A DNA stretch of 64,000 nt from Trypanosoma brucei gambiense DAL972 (GCF_000210295.1 NC_026736.1:1-64000), one strand, 5' to 3'. Counted from the first letter of the stretch, positions 1 through 10,943 are shown. Made by a program: numbers and translations. The notes: a model not told the origin generated them from the letters alone.

Positions 1-620
1 ACTAGCGGGTACCAAGAGCATGAAGGAAGATCCAAGTCAACTACCNTATTTCAGCGGTTAGTGCAGAGTCAAACATTCAGAATTTTTGATGAAAATACAG
101 GATCAGCAAGTCATGAGGCAAATAAAGCAGGCAAAAATAAGAAAGTACAGGAAAAAGTGTGCCTATCGCAAAAAAACGAAAAACGAAGCGAGAAGAGTAT
201 TACAACAACATTTTTTTATGAAGCTATGGTGTACCAAAGCCACGGCAATAAATGATGTGTGAAGCAGCGACTGACAAAACATCTAGAGAAAAAACTCTAA
301 AACTACTTCAACCAACACAGACTGTATAACCAAGAAACCAAAACGACAAATATCAGGGACAAGCAAGTTTTAGCATAGAGAAGGGGGATGTTCAGTAATT
401 GTTTGAGCGCAGAAGCCCTACAATTTTGTAAACTGCGCTACCTTACCACAACTCTTTCACATCTTTTTCAAGTCGACAAAGCAAAATGGGCTTCCACACA
501 GACACAATCATTGGATCCTAAACGGAATACGAACGGAAAGTTGTAGAAAAAGTACGAATCGGCATAGAGAAAAAGGCATAGGCAGCCACAACAATTCTAG
601 TACCTCAACCGAAGAAGTTA
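1..620. other. Left edge: CTR-like sequence with no recognised gene
   Basis: This stretch precedes the first VSG pseudogene and has the A-rich composition of the cotransposed regions seen before the other cassettes. One open frame of 64 codons (61-255) is present, but no family could be assigned to it. A single undetermined base lies at position 45. No 70-bp repeat is visible, so this cassette probably continues to the left of the window. Confidence 0.5.
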
Positions 621-2113
621 AGCACTAAACCAATAGTAAAGCCAGTCATTCTTTTCATTGAAGTCTGCGGTGGCGTGCAGAGCGCTTTTAACCCCAGAAA
701 AGTCAAAGACTTTTGCACAGAAACATGGTACACGCCGCAGCTGATCACGGATCTCAAGGAGTGAGCACCGCAGGCGGAGCCAGCCAATGTCCAAAACAAC
801 GCCAACGTTAAGCTTTTTCAGTTAGCAGCAACCCGATACAAGGGACGACCCCAAAAGGCAAGGCATATGAAGCGTTGCTAGCTGCGGCAACACAAGAAGC
901 CAACCAACTAGCGAGCCGAACACTTACTTTCGCAAAAGAGCAGGCGGAGGCGATACAAAAGCTGTCACAGCGCTGGGTCTGGCACACCTACAGTATAGTA
1001 CTTTCATCTGCAACTGCACTGGCTCTAACCGGCACAGGGGCGTTGGAATCGAGCGGGGGCAATACACTTTTCATCTGCGGAAAAGCCAAACACTGCAAAG
1101 TCACGGAAAAACTTCAGATAACAGCAGGACTAAACTGCCAAAACAACACCCAAGGCAAAGCGGAAGTCATCACCGAAGCAAAAAGGGCTGAACCTTTGGA
1201 CAAAATACTCATAAGGCAGGCAGACAGCCTGAAGATATTAACAACCGACACACGCATAACAGCAAAAGGAAACGGCAACGCCTTAAAATCGAACGCAGGC
1301 GGTTACAGCAATGCACCAGGATGCCACAACAACTCCGACTCAGTTCAAACCACGGCCCAGAAAGTCAATGGCGTGCTAGGGAGCCTAAAAGAAATTAAGG
1401 TGGCGTTCGCGGCAAACGCCATCGAGCTCACTGCCATAGACAAGCCGGTGGTCGGCCCTCAACAACATGACGGCGGTGGTGGCAAAATTGGGCTTCTAGT
1501 CACTGACGCGGCTGTAGCCAAAGCGCTGAAAAGGGCTTTCGCCAGCTCAACCTCAACCACAACGCTCGCCAGCAGCCTAATAACTGCGCAAGTCCTCAGT
1601 AACCCTGTTGTAAAGGCGTTCGCGGAAGCATTAGGTGCCAAAAGTAAGGACAAAGCAACCGATTCTTTATCCAACGAAGATGTCGCAGCAGTTGTGTTTG
1701 GAGACAAAAAGATTGACATTCAAACACTTTATGAACAAAAACCTCTAAACGGACGAAATTACTATAGCAGTGAACCTGAAATAAAAGGGTGCACGCAGAA
1801 ATCAAGTGAAAAAAACTTCGATGAGGCCATGGTTTACTTTTATGCAACGAAAATAAAAAAAAGCAGAGACAACTTCAGCAGGAGCTAACCCAGAGGGAGA
1901 GAGCAAAACAGATCCAGCAGAAAGAACAGAAGAAAAGAAAGATGGCGATAATACTGGAAAACCTGTATGCAGCAGCTTTCTAGACTAGACGGCGTGCGAG
2001 AAAGTGACAGGCACTCCTCCAACAGGTAAGGAAAATTCCACTATTCCTCGATTCTAGTAAACAAACAATTGGCGCTTATGGCTGCCGCTCTCCTTATGGA
2101 TTTGTTGTTTTAA
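620..2113 (+). pseudogene. psi-VSG 1: variant surface glycoprotein pseudogene, N-terminal class probably A
   Basis: The long open part (875-1888) is Ala/Thr/Lys-rich with helix-forming N-terminal sequence and several cysteines, as in VSG N-terminal domains. Its apparent start is a TTG inside a frame that continues upstream as far as a stop near 809-811, so it is not a real initiation site. VSG-like sequence can be followed in other frames from about 640. After 1888 the C-terminal domain continues in a different frame with further stops. It ends in a hydrophobic GPI-anchor signal (about 2051-2110, beginning ILVNKQLALMAAA) and a TAA at 2111-2113. The gene therefore has at least two frameshifts plus stops and cannot encode a surface coat. 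It could still donate sequence to mosaic VSGs. The exact 5' end is uncertain. Confidence 0.85.
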
Positions 2114-2147
2114 TTTTTCCCCCCTCTGTAAAGAACTTTTCTGAAAT

Positions 2148-2163
2148 TTATATATTTTAACAC
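2148..2163 (+). promoter_or_regulatory. VSG 3'-UTR 16-mer (variant)
   Basis: TTATATATTTTAACAC lies 35 bases after the psi-VSG 1 stop. It differs from the conserved VSG 3'-UTR 16-mer TGATATATTTTAACAC only at the second base. In active VSGs this element supports mRNA stability. Here it is a family marker and a homology tract. Confidence 0.85.
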
Positions 2164-2262
2164 TTAAATAAACTGTAAAATTAATATATATTTTTGCCTG
2201 CCTGTGCGTGTAAATTTTTCTGATGACTGAGTGAAATTTCTCTTTTTTCCTTTTTGTTTTTT

Positions 2263-2380
2263 TTAGGGTTAGGGTTACTTCTCCTTTTTCCAATAATTTT
2301 TTATTTGCTAGCAGTGAAGCGTCGCGGCTTTAGTTTTTTTTCTTAATTATGCAGCGGTTTTTTTAATGCGGACCCTGACC
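2263..2380 (+). repeat. Interstitial TTAGGG repeats plus ATGCAGCGG box
   Basis: TTAGGGTTAGGGTTA stands at 2263-2277 after a T-rich run. ATGCAGCGG follows at 2349, then a T-rich stretch and ATGCGGACCCTGACC. TTAGGG is the trypanosome telomere repeat. The same order of elements recurs at 16.4-16.8 kb, so this is a duplicated module rather than a chance match. Confidence 0.75.
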
Positions 2381-2394
2381 TTTTTTGCTAGCAA

Positions 2395-2815
2395 GCAGCA
2401 AAACAGCCAGAGGAAAGTCACGCCAAAGCTTCAAGACGACAACCAGTACACTCACAAAAGTCACCAAAACAGAAGCACCTTGCGAAAAGAAAGGAACAGG
2501 AGATGATTGCACCTCCCCATGAAGGAGGTCGAAGAAGATGGTGGCAAAAAGAAGTGAAAATTGGATGCAAAAGCAACAAAACAAGCATAAAAATAAGCAG
2601 GAACAGTAGGGACAAGTGCAGGGGCAGATTGCAGTAAACTTGAAACACAAGAAAAATGTGAGAAAGCCAATGAAGGCCAAACCACCAAAGTTTGTGGATA
2701 AAAGGAAGAAAATAGCGACTAATCTGATAAATCCGGTTATAAATGCTGCTATTCCAGTGTTATTATAAATAAGAAATTTTCTATGATGGCTACTGTATGA
2801 GTTTGGTAGCATTTC
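2395..2815 (+). pseudogene. psi-VSG 2: orphan VSG C-terminal-domain fragment
   Basis: Broken frames here encode a cysteine- and lysine-rich VSG C-terminal domain (cysteines near 2475-2510, 2625 and 2670-2690). It ends in a GPI-signal-like segment of the form INKKFSMMATV at about 2767-2800. There is no N-terminal domain: the fragment follows the TTAGGG/ATGCAGCGG module directly. Several stops and frameshifts interrupt it. It is best read as the 3' remains of a VSG after recombination replaced or removed its 5' part. Confidence 0.7.
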
Positions 2816-3020
2816 ATATTTTTAATGATTTTTTCTTAATTTTATGTAATTTATGAATTTGCTAAACTTTGATAAAATTTTATGCATGATAACGCTATTT
2901 TATGAATATTGAAAAACTCAAAAGTGTTAAAACTTAATAGAATTTGCATGAAAATAGCCTATGAGTGCAAATTACTGTGGTGATCGGTTATAAAAAATGA
3001 GTACTATTCCAATTTGTTTT

Positions 3021-3145
3021 TTATGAATAGTAGTTGTAGTTATAATAGTAATATCAATGGCAATAATAATAATAATAATAATAATAATAGGAGAGTGTTG
3101 TGAGTGTGCATATAAGAATATTATTATAATAACAATAACGGAGGC
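3021..3145 (+). repeat. 70-bp-repeat remnant 1
   Basis: A TAA tract (3062-3089) is followed by GAGAGTGTTGTGAGTGTG and an AT-rich tail with TATTATTATAATAA. This is the composition and order of the T. brucei 70-bp repeat that lies upstream of VSG cassettes and gives the 5' homology for duplicative transposition. It lies about 1.4 kb before psi-VSG 3. Confidence 0.9.
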
Positions 3146-4529
3146 TAAGCGCCCGGCCGCAATAGAGGAATTTAAAATAATGGCACGAATGCAATGGGAG
3201 TAAGGGTGTGAACGTAGCTATGATGATAAAAGCCGGTGAGCAAGGACGTGAAATAATTGTAAAGGCAATGCAATTAAGAAAAAAGAAAGGGGATTAAAAT
3301 ATGCAGTTTCAAACACAAATATTACTCTGTGTATCATCATACAAAACGAGGCGATGGTAAGGACAATGACGGATAGACAGAGTACAGGCACAAGTCAAGC
3401 GCTTTTTTTAAGTTATCTGCGGTGATAGAGACAATAGACATAAAATAAGGAAATAACACATATTGAAACTTGTGAATGAAGGAAACGAATCACAAAAAAA
3501 TGATACAGGAGCCGGTGGTGCGCGTATTTTGCTCAAATGTGGATATATGGTGCTGCAGATATGATGTTGGCGGCTGCAGTTTTCTTCAAATTCCATATTT
3601 TTATCTCCATATTGAAGAAGAACGGCTAAAGAAAAAGCAGCAGGAAGAGCAAGAAATTGTATAAGTGTGATATAACGGTGATACCATTTATCAGATACCA
3701 TAATAGTTATTAACATGTGTGGGCACAGTATTTTACTACCTGGGGGAACAATTTAAAACTAAGCTACTAATGAAATAACATGAACAGCAAGATAATATAT
3801 AAGCTACAATTCTGCTTCAAATAGAGCATACATGAATAATTTTAAGATATATTTGAAGTATAGAGATTCGTTGGTGATACTACTCCAAATCCGTATTGGC
3901 ACACAGATTTGACATTAAGAGCTTTGAAGGATCGACTAATCCATATAAAACCGGTCGCTAAATCAGAGAAAATTATGAGTATTAGCAAACAGAATAATAG
4001 ACCGGAAAAACACTTCCAGCATCAGAACTATCTATTATTATGTGTTGGAAGCCAAGAAGCCCCAATAGTACGAATGAAAGGCAAAAAATTAAACCGTGCC
4101 TGCAACAAGAAACAGCGTTACCTGATTGTTCCGTCGGAAAACAGTGTAAAACTACGCTAATCAGATGCAACTAGAACCCCCAGGCATTGAATTTTCATGT
4201 ATAGAAATAACTGCGATATTATAAAGAATGGAAAGACTTGAGTTTTGGATGAGGAGGATAGATTAAATAGGTATAGACAGATGTAGATAATAAATAAAAC
4301 TGCAACCTTGTCAAAAAACAAAATTTATGTACTTTATGACGCAACTTCCCTAGCCTTTCTCTTACAACAGCTCTGAAACTGGTAGCCTAAACACACAAAC
4401 GTCACGTACCTGACCGTATAGTGCGCCCGCTAAAGAAAAACAGCCGACCGAGGAAAGCGGTAGCTAGCGAGCACAGACACCAGCTCAATCCACGAATCAA
4501 CCTGAATATTCCACAGATAAGACAGGAGG
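3146..4529 (+). other. Cotransposed region of cassette 3
   Basis: No convincing gene is present. Two blocks shared with other cassettes can be seen: one near 3289-3350 (AAAATATGC...GTTTCAAACACA) and one near 3888-3950 (CCGTATTGG, then GACATTAAGAGCTTTGAAG). Short open frames at 3476-3664 and 3909-4160 have no recognisable family. Confidence 0.65.
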
Positions 4530-6039
4530 ATGCGAAGCTTTAGTCCAGGGGCGCTACTGAGCGTGTTGCTGATACTCACGGGCGTTACTACAAGCCATGC
4601 GGCAGCGCCAGCAGCCGGCGACAACATAGCTAGTTACAACCAACTTTGTCGAATGGTCAGGCTCGCGGCAGCTGAGATCGCCACGCCAAACAAAGAAACA
4701 GATGCTGACGACTTTGAGACCATAGCAACAATCGTAAACTTAACCGCCTCAGACCCAACCGCTCTAGAGGACATCGCTAACCACGACACAAAAGAGTATT
4801 CCAGCCTGCCAACAACCTCAAAGGCCAAGATGCACTGCACCGAAAATACGTGGGACCTTTGCAAGAAGGCGGCGGCATACATCAAAGCTAACAAAGGAAA
4901 CAAACAAATACAGCAGTGGAGCAAAGCACACTATTCCCAACAGACAGCAACGAAGATTCAAAACCTTGTTGCCGGCATAATAGCAACAGTGGACGAACTG
5001 CGGAAAATAAATCTGGCGGCAAAAGCGACGGCGGTCAATACTAACCTGGCGGAAGCTCTCCTCGGACCTACAAAAGCAAAATCAAGAATAGAACTGCAGA
5101 CGAACAGCACAGCCCGAGCAGCAATGTGCGGCAAAACCGATTCGTCAGCAGACTCAACGTTAATAGCAGGGAAATTCATCGCAGCCGACATGCTCTGCAT
5201 TTGCGGCCAAGCAATCAGCGGCAACACACAAACGGCGCTCTGCGCCAAGTTAAGCGGCGACCCGATTGTCGAGCAGACCGCTGACGTCGACTACTGGCCC
5301 GACTGAGAAAAATTCAGAGCCGGCTGCGGAAAACCTGAAAAACTCAACCAAAACAGCGGCGATTTGATCAGAACAGCCATATGCATTTTCCTGACACACA
5401 TCCGCGGCAACGCCAGGGCAGTAGCGGGAAAACTTCTTCGCCTGGGCCAGATCCCCACAAGCTTAACTTCACACTGCTCAGGAGACGGGGCCGCGAACAA
5501 CGCCGCGTGCCTCATCTACAAAAAAGCCGCAGTGGGAAACCCGTCAGACGGAATAGCATGGATAGGCAAACTTGAAAGCGCAGCAGCGGCACTAGATAAC
5601 CTTAAGCATTCGGCAGAGACAAATAATCAGCTGCCAAACAGGCTCCATATGTTAAACTCCTCGCTGGCAACTCTAGCCATTGGAGACAGCAAAAGCATGG
5701 AAACCGGCAGCAAACCCCAAGGAGACACCGTTTTCAAAACGCTAGAAAACAAGAAGAAAGAATATGCGGCACACAAAGACAACAAAACTGCTTGCACAGA
5801 GGCTAACTGCAGATGGAAAGAAGGGGATAGCGAAAACAAAGGGGAATGCGAAGTAGATGAGAGGAGTTCCTGTACCACAGACTCAAAATGTGGGAGGAAC
5901 AGAAACAACAACAGATACGTGCAAAAGGAAAGAATAAAAAGACTGGAAATATCGGGATTGTAAATGGGATGGAAAAGAGTGCAAATATTTAAGCATTCTC
6001 GTCAATAAGAAGTTGGATCTTGTGGCTGCTTTTTTTTGA
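4530..6039 (+). pseudogene. psi-VSG 3: type B VSG pseudogene with an in-frame TGA and a 3' frameshift
   Basis: The ATG at 4530 opens a signal peptide ending near residue 25 (SVLLILTGVTTSHAAA), then a type B N-terminal domain. The type B hallmark is at residues about 200-225: a Cys, then AGKFIAADMLCIC. A GIAWIGKLESAAAAL segment follows, with a counterpart in psi-VSG 11 and in ESAG2. One in-frame TGA (5304-5306) interrupts the domain, but the same frame stays open to 5963. The cysteine-rich C-terminal domain then continues in another frame from about 5895, with a TAA at 5935, and ends in a short GPI-like tail (ILVNKKLDLVAAFF) at 6039. The anchor signal is shorter than normal. Confidence 0.92.
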
Positions 6040-6147
6040 GTTTGGTAACGTTATAGTATTGCAAGGAGTCTTGCTCAAATTTATGATATTTGTAAAAATT
6101 TATGAAATAATAATATTTAGAGAGAACTTACTGAAATTTCTAAAAGT

Positions 6148-6163
6148 TGATATATTTTAAAAC
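6148..6163 (+). promoter_or_regulatory. VSG 3'-UTR 16-mer (one mismatch)
   Basis: TGATATATTTTAAAAC, about 110 bases after the psi-VSG 3 end, differs from the consensus 16-mer by a C-to-A change. Confidence 0.85.
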
Positions 6164-6300
6164 ATTTTGATGGAATGTGAAAATTGTGAGAACCCTAAAA
6201 TATAAAATTGTAGAATGAAAGTATAATATGAGTATAAACTTTTATGGCTGTAGGGAATGAAAGTCAGTGCCACTTTAAATTTTTTAATTTTGTTACATTT

Positions 6301-6400
6301 TGTGTTTTTATGAATAATAGTAATAGTAATAAAATAATAATAACAGTGGAATATTTTGAGTGTGTGTATACGAACATTATAATAAGAGAGGTGGTAAGGA
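6301..6400 (+). repeat. 70-bp-repeat remnant 2
   Basis: Interrupted TAA/TAG triplets are followed by ATTTTGAGTGTGTGTATACGAA and an ATTATAATAAGAG tail. The repeat core is recognisable but has lost the GTTGTGAG part. It lies 1.2 kb upstream of psi-VSG 4. Confidence 0.85.
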
Positions 6401-7300
6401 CGCAACGACAGGGGAGAAAAAGTGCTTTAAAATGGTGAAGATGTGATGGGAGTATATGAATGAGAAAGAGTGTCGATAAGCGACGAGGTATATTATTAGA
6501 TAAAATGCAGAGAGGAGACAGGATTGTAAGTACTCTCAACGCAGAAATAAGGAAGGATCTGTTGTATACAAGAATATGAAGGCAATAATCATGAAGGGAA
6601 AAAGAACAATGGACAGAAATGATGCAGATATTACGTTTCAGATAAAAGCAGCAAGTGGAGATACTGCTAGCTAAAGCTCAAGGGAATACAACTAACAAAA
6701 TGGTAAGAAACAATATGTATAACCAACAAGGAATCTCTATAAAGTAAAAACGTTTTGCAAATATACTCATCCAGTTCCGCGTTGGTATAGTGTGCAGACG
6801 TTTAGACATTTGAAGGAGCCAGTAATGCGTATCAGAGTTCTCGCGGATTAAGAGTTAGCGGCGCTAATAAATGAAACACAAATGGCAGTTAAAGTATTTC
6901 TGGACTCAAAATACAGAATTTAAGTCAGTTTTTGAGCGAACTAAAACCACATGCGCAGAAGTTAATTGTTTGCTTCAGACATACCAATAGTGCTTGGGTA
7001 TTCAGAGGGCAAGCAAAATACCTAAAATAAACGGATGATAGAAGACATTGGGGACCACAAATGTTAAATGTTATATATGTATATATAAAACTAAACTATA
7101 TTTAATACATTATGTTTGCGCCCAAAAAACACATGAGATGCTCGAGGATCAAAAACATTTATTGATACGTACAGAGACAGCGCTGCCAACTCGCACATAA
7201 CCAATTTTATCCGGTACGACAGCAGCCCCTTACTAACTTTACGGTATTAACTTACCTAGTCAACAGCTCACACAGGCAACCTTTAAGCCAATGTAGCGTA
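6401..7300 (+). other. Cotransposed region of cassette 4
   Basis: This is A-rich sequence without a gene. A block at 6772-6832 (CGCGTTGGTATAG, then GACATTTGAAGGAGCC) matches the block at 3888-3950 in the previous CTR. Near 7066-7095 there is a short AT microsatellite. Confidence 0.6.
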
Positions 7301-7309
7301 CTAACAGGC

Positions 7310-7490
7310 ACAAAGGCGGAACACCGGCTAGCGCCATCTTTGGAAGGCAGGCGGTGATACTAGCAGCAGTAGCACAATCAGTAGCCGCGAAAGAACGTGC
7401 AAACGCCCAAGATTATGCATACCCCACTGGCAGCACAAATGATGCAGTATCCGGCGAAGACAAAATTAAAGGAGATAAATAGATCGGAGA
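7310..7490 (+). pseudogene. Possible 5' VSG fragment upstream of psi-VSG 4
   Basis: This stretch is richer in GC and in alanine codons than the CTR around it. One frame encodes a short hydrophobic, Ala-rich segment followed by a polar stretch, ending at a TAG. This resembles the start of a VSG N-terminal domain, like the fragment at 10944-11422. It is short and has no diagnostic motif, so it may be chance. Confidence 0.3.
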
Positions 7491-7589
7491 TCAAAGCAAT
7501 TAGCGACCACACCAGACAGTGCCAAAATGCAGGACTTCATTTCTATCATTTTTAGCTTTGTTACGTTCACCAGCTAAAAAACTTAGGGC

Positions 7590-9041
7590 ATGACAGACTC
7601 AGCAAGCATCTGCCGGATAGCCGCTTTTCTTGTTGCGATAACAATTGCTAGCGAGCCAGCAACGGAAGAAGGATTGCACGAAACAGGTAAAGAAATCAAA
7701 TTTGTATGCGATACACGTCGGCAGCTAGCGGCGCTGAGGACAAATCTGCATGCAGCGGTCAGTGCAGCAGAATCAGAATTATCGACAGGACGCCATCTCG
7801 TGACCAAACTACAACTGGCAGCGGCTATGACGACAGGCAACGACAGCCTAAAATTCACAACAATAGCGGCAGAAGCAGCAGAAAATCTTAACAGCGCCAT
7901 ATCTCAAGCTGAAGCAGCAAAAACAAAAGTACAGGCGGCGGCGGAGGCAATAGGTGAGTTAATCGGAGCAACAGATGCCATTGCCGACGCGGGCAGCCTT
8001 TCCATTGAAGGCAAAGCCGAGGCTCAGACATCAGTCGACGGCCTACCAGGTGGTAAATTCCAAATACGATACGGCAGCATAGAAGAAAGAAGAAGCAGAT
8101 GCGAAACAACGCCGGCAACAGAAGCAGCGGACGCGGACGAAATGCATCCGCAAGGGAAACTGCGAATCAAACTAGCGCACCTAGAAAACCGGGCGAAAAC
8201 TAGCACCGACACAGATGTGGCGGCCCTTTGCGGCAAAAACAGCGCGACCATTAGCGACTGCACTTCCATCACAGCCAACAACCTAACCTACTATATGATA
8301 ACAACCGGCTCGCTGCTGACGGAAAAAATCACGCAGTATACACGAACAGCCGACAATTCGGACGATTACAAGCCAAGCAGCCCGCAACCGGCTGGAAAGA
8401 TACCATCACAGGCGTACGCCGAGACACGCTTAAACACAGTAAAATCGGCTGAGCTCGCGTTTCAGCAGCTCACATTTAAAGCAGAGCAATTAAAAGGGAC
8501 AGCACCGCTGCAAACGACAGCGGCAAAACAAGTAATTCTTTGTGCAATCAACCCAACAGCAAAGTTATCAAGCCTAGGTGAGGCTGAACCCAAAATACAA
8601 GCGGTAATAACACAGTTATACGGCGCAGACGGGACAAACATAGACAAGGAAGTGTGGAAGAAAATAGACGCCATCCACGTCGAAAAGAGTGCGACCCTTG
8701 ACGATACGGCCACAAAAATTGGCACACTGAACGACTTGTCGAAGCTAGCACGAGCCATTAGCTTTTGCTTCAACAAAAAATCTTAACAACCCCCAATAAC
8801 AAAAGAACAAACAACTGTTGAGCCTTCACAGAAAAAAGAATCAGGAGAGAAAAAAGAAGAAAAGAAAGAGGGGGATAAAACAGATGAGTGCAAAGCCACT
8901 GAAGAGAAAGATTGTGACACGAAAAAGTGTGATTGGAATAAGGAAAAAAGTGAGTGCAAAGTTAAAGATGGGGCTCTTACCATTTCAGCTGTAATCAAAG
9001 ACCCTTTTTTGCTCACAATTTTAATATACTTAAATTTGTAA
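7590..9041 (+). pseudogene. psi-VSG 4: near-intact type A-like VSG with one in-frame TAA
   Basis: From the ATG at 7590 one frame runs 483 codons to a TAA at 9039-9041, broken only by a TAA at 8784-8786 (codon 399). The first part has a signal peptide (to about residue 21), long Ala-rich helices and scattered cysteines, as in type A-like N-terminal domains. The stop falls at the junction to the C-terminal domain. That domain follows in frame as a Lys/Glu-rich linker, one group of four cysteines (8889-8957) and a hydrophobic tail containing SAVIKDPFLLTILIYL that resembles a GPI signal. As it stands the gene would encode a soluble N-terminal domain without an anchor. One substitution separates it from a full-length frame. 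Confidence 0.92.
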
Positions 9042-9103
9042 AATATTTTTCCCCATTTATGAAAGTTATTAAAATATGCTATTTTGAGAAAATTTGTTAA
9101 ATT

Positions 9104-9119
9104 TGACAAATTTTAACAC
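9104..9119 (+). promoter_or_regulatory. VSG 3'-UTR 16-mer (variant)
   Basis: TGACAAATTTTAACAC, 63 bases after the psi-VSG 4 end, has two differences from the consensus. The AACAC end is conserved. Confidence 0.75.
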
Positions 9120-9249
9120 TTTTGCAAAGCCTTATCAAAATGTAAACATCTTGATAATACTAAATTTTGGTATTTAAAAATATAAGGATGAAAATTAACA
9201 TACTTAAAGATCATGAATAATGAGTATTATTCTGAACTTAACTATTTTT

Positions 9250-9358
9250 TTATTTTATGGATATAGTTATAACTATAATAATAATAATAGTTTTTATTAT
9301 TATAGTAGACTGTTGAGAGTGTGTATATGCTGATATTATAATGAAAGTGTTGGTGAAT
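9250..9358 (+). repeat. 70-bp-repeat remnant 3
   Basis: ATTTTATGGATATAG introduces TAA triplets, then TGTTGAGAGTGTGTATATG and an ATATTATAATGAAAGTG tail. The introductory TTTTATGGATAT is shared by several other remnants in this window. Confidence 0.85.
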
Positions 9359-10943
9359 ATAAGTGGAAAATTAAAATAGAAGCATTTAAAAGAAATGTAA
9401 GGGTGCAGCGTAAGTAGGAGATTAAGGGAGGGAAGCGCGCGTGGAATACTATTGAAAAAACACACAAGACAAAGAGAAAAAGAAAAGGAGATAGAATATG
9501 CGTATTTTCACACGCGTATATCACTATTATCATGGACAAAATCATGCACATAAACAGACGATTAAATGGACAATGAGAAAGAAATAGGGCCCATTTTACA
9601 GATAAAATAAAGTTTCTACGCCATCAGCAGAAAAAAGGTATTGTACCAAAAAAGGAGAGGAAATACAGAATGAAGAATTTGTGTACTAAACACCACAGCA
9701 CAGGGAAAACGATACGTGAGGCTGATGAAGAGGAGACTTTTTAACGTATTTACTAAAACAGATATATGAAACACAGAAGATGGATGCGACTGTTGATTTA
9801 AATGTTATGCTTAATCTTAATGCACATCTGTGAAGAGACAGTGGCAGAAATGTAAGTGAGAATTTGCGTAATTATAAAGTAATATTAAAGTTTTCTTCTT
9901 TCAGGTATTGTAATAAGAGATAACATTTGTGGGAAACAATATAATATTTTCTAGCAGAGTATTTTTAAATTAATTCTTATAATGCATCACTGTAGAGAGA
10001 AAAAAGTGAAAAAAATTTGGATGATGGTGATAATAAAGCATTGTTGCGTACAATTAGTGAGACTTTGTGAGGTAGAAATGTTTGTAACGAAACGACACCA
10101 ATTCCATATTGGTTTAAAGTTAATAAACTTAATGTATTCAAACAGCGTATAATTAACATAAGAGTTATCTTTCGCGCGGCGCCAATGGATCGCGTTGGAG
10201 ACGCTCAGGCGGAGACATTGCAATTGATAATTCCAAATTAGTGAGTCGCAAATGGCAGAATCCCAAAGAGGAGCAAGATGGCAACAAACAGGAATAAGAC
10301 AGGAACAAAAGGTCAATTACGTCCACGAGTAAACCACGCTACCTTTTTATTTTGAGTCAAACAGAAGCGCCAAAATTAACATGAGATAGACCCTTTAAAG
10401 TAAATAAATCTTATGCGTTACATATAAATATATATATATATATTTGAAATGATGCATGTTATATTTAAAAATTGAGATTCTTTGCCATAATTTCGTGTTT
10501 GGTACAGACATAACAGAAATAGAAACTAAAAAAGCGGATCAACCTTTTATTCCAGCACCAGAAACCATCCATGTATATGCAAAACCAGTCTAATTAGAGC
10601 GAATGAAAAACAGAAAAAGAACCGGCGCATGCGTCAACCAATGAACAAACGCACACATACTCGATGTTGGACGCAAGATAACGGCGATAAGCACCATCTT
10701 GAGAGATCAAACAGTTTTTAAACACTTCCCAACACTTTCCATCTAGAAGGACATTCAAGTTCCGAAAATGGGTAAAATATACTCCCGCGTGTGTTACTAC
10801 TAGTATAATCACCCGTAAAAGCTCATCATTTATAGGAGCCTGTTCAAAAACAGTTTTTTTCGGCTGCAAGGCCCACATAAGGCAGCACCTCAACTGTGTA
10901 AAACAATATAGCTAAAGAAAAAAGAGTAAAGAATCACTCTCCA
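9359..10943 (+). other. Cotransposed region of cassette 5
   Basis: No gene was recognised. The first shared CTR block is at 9486-9540 (GATAGAATATGCG...CACACG) and the second at 10096-10160 (AATTCCATATTGG). An AT dinucleotide run lies at 10421-10444. An open frame on the - strand at 10594-10893 has no family resemblance. Confidence 0.55.

Noticed and set aside
2363..2812. 149-codon - strand frame rich in Phe, Leu and Cys
   Set aside because: It is antisense to the psi-VSG 2 C-terminal fragment and reflects its Lys/Glu/Asn-rich codons.
3062..3089. TAA tracts considered as CRISPR-like or centromeric repeats
   Set aside because: They are simple triplets within 70-bp repeats in front of VSG cassettes, in a eukaryotic subtelomere.
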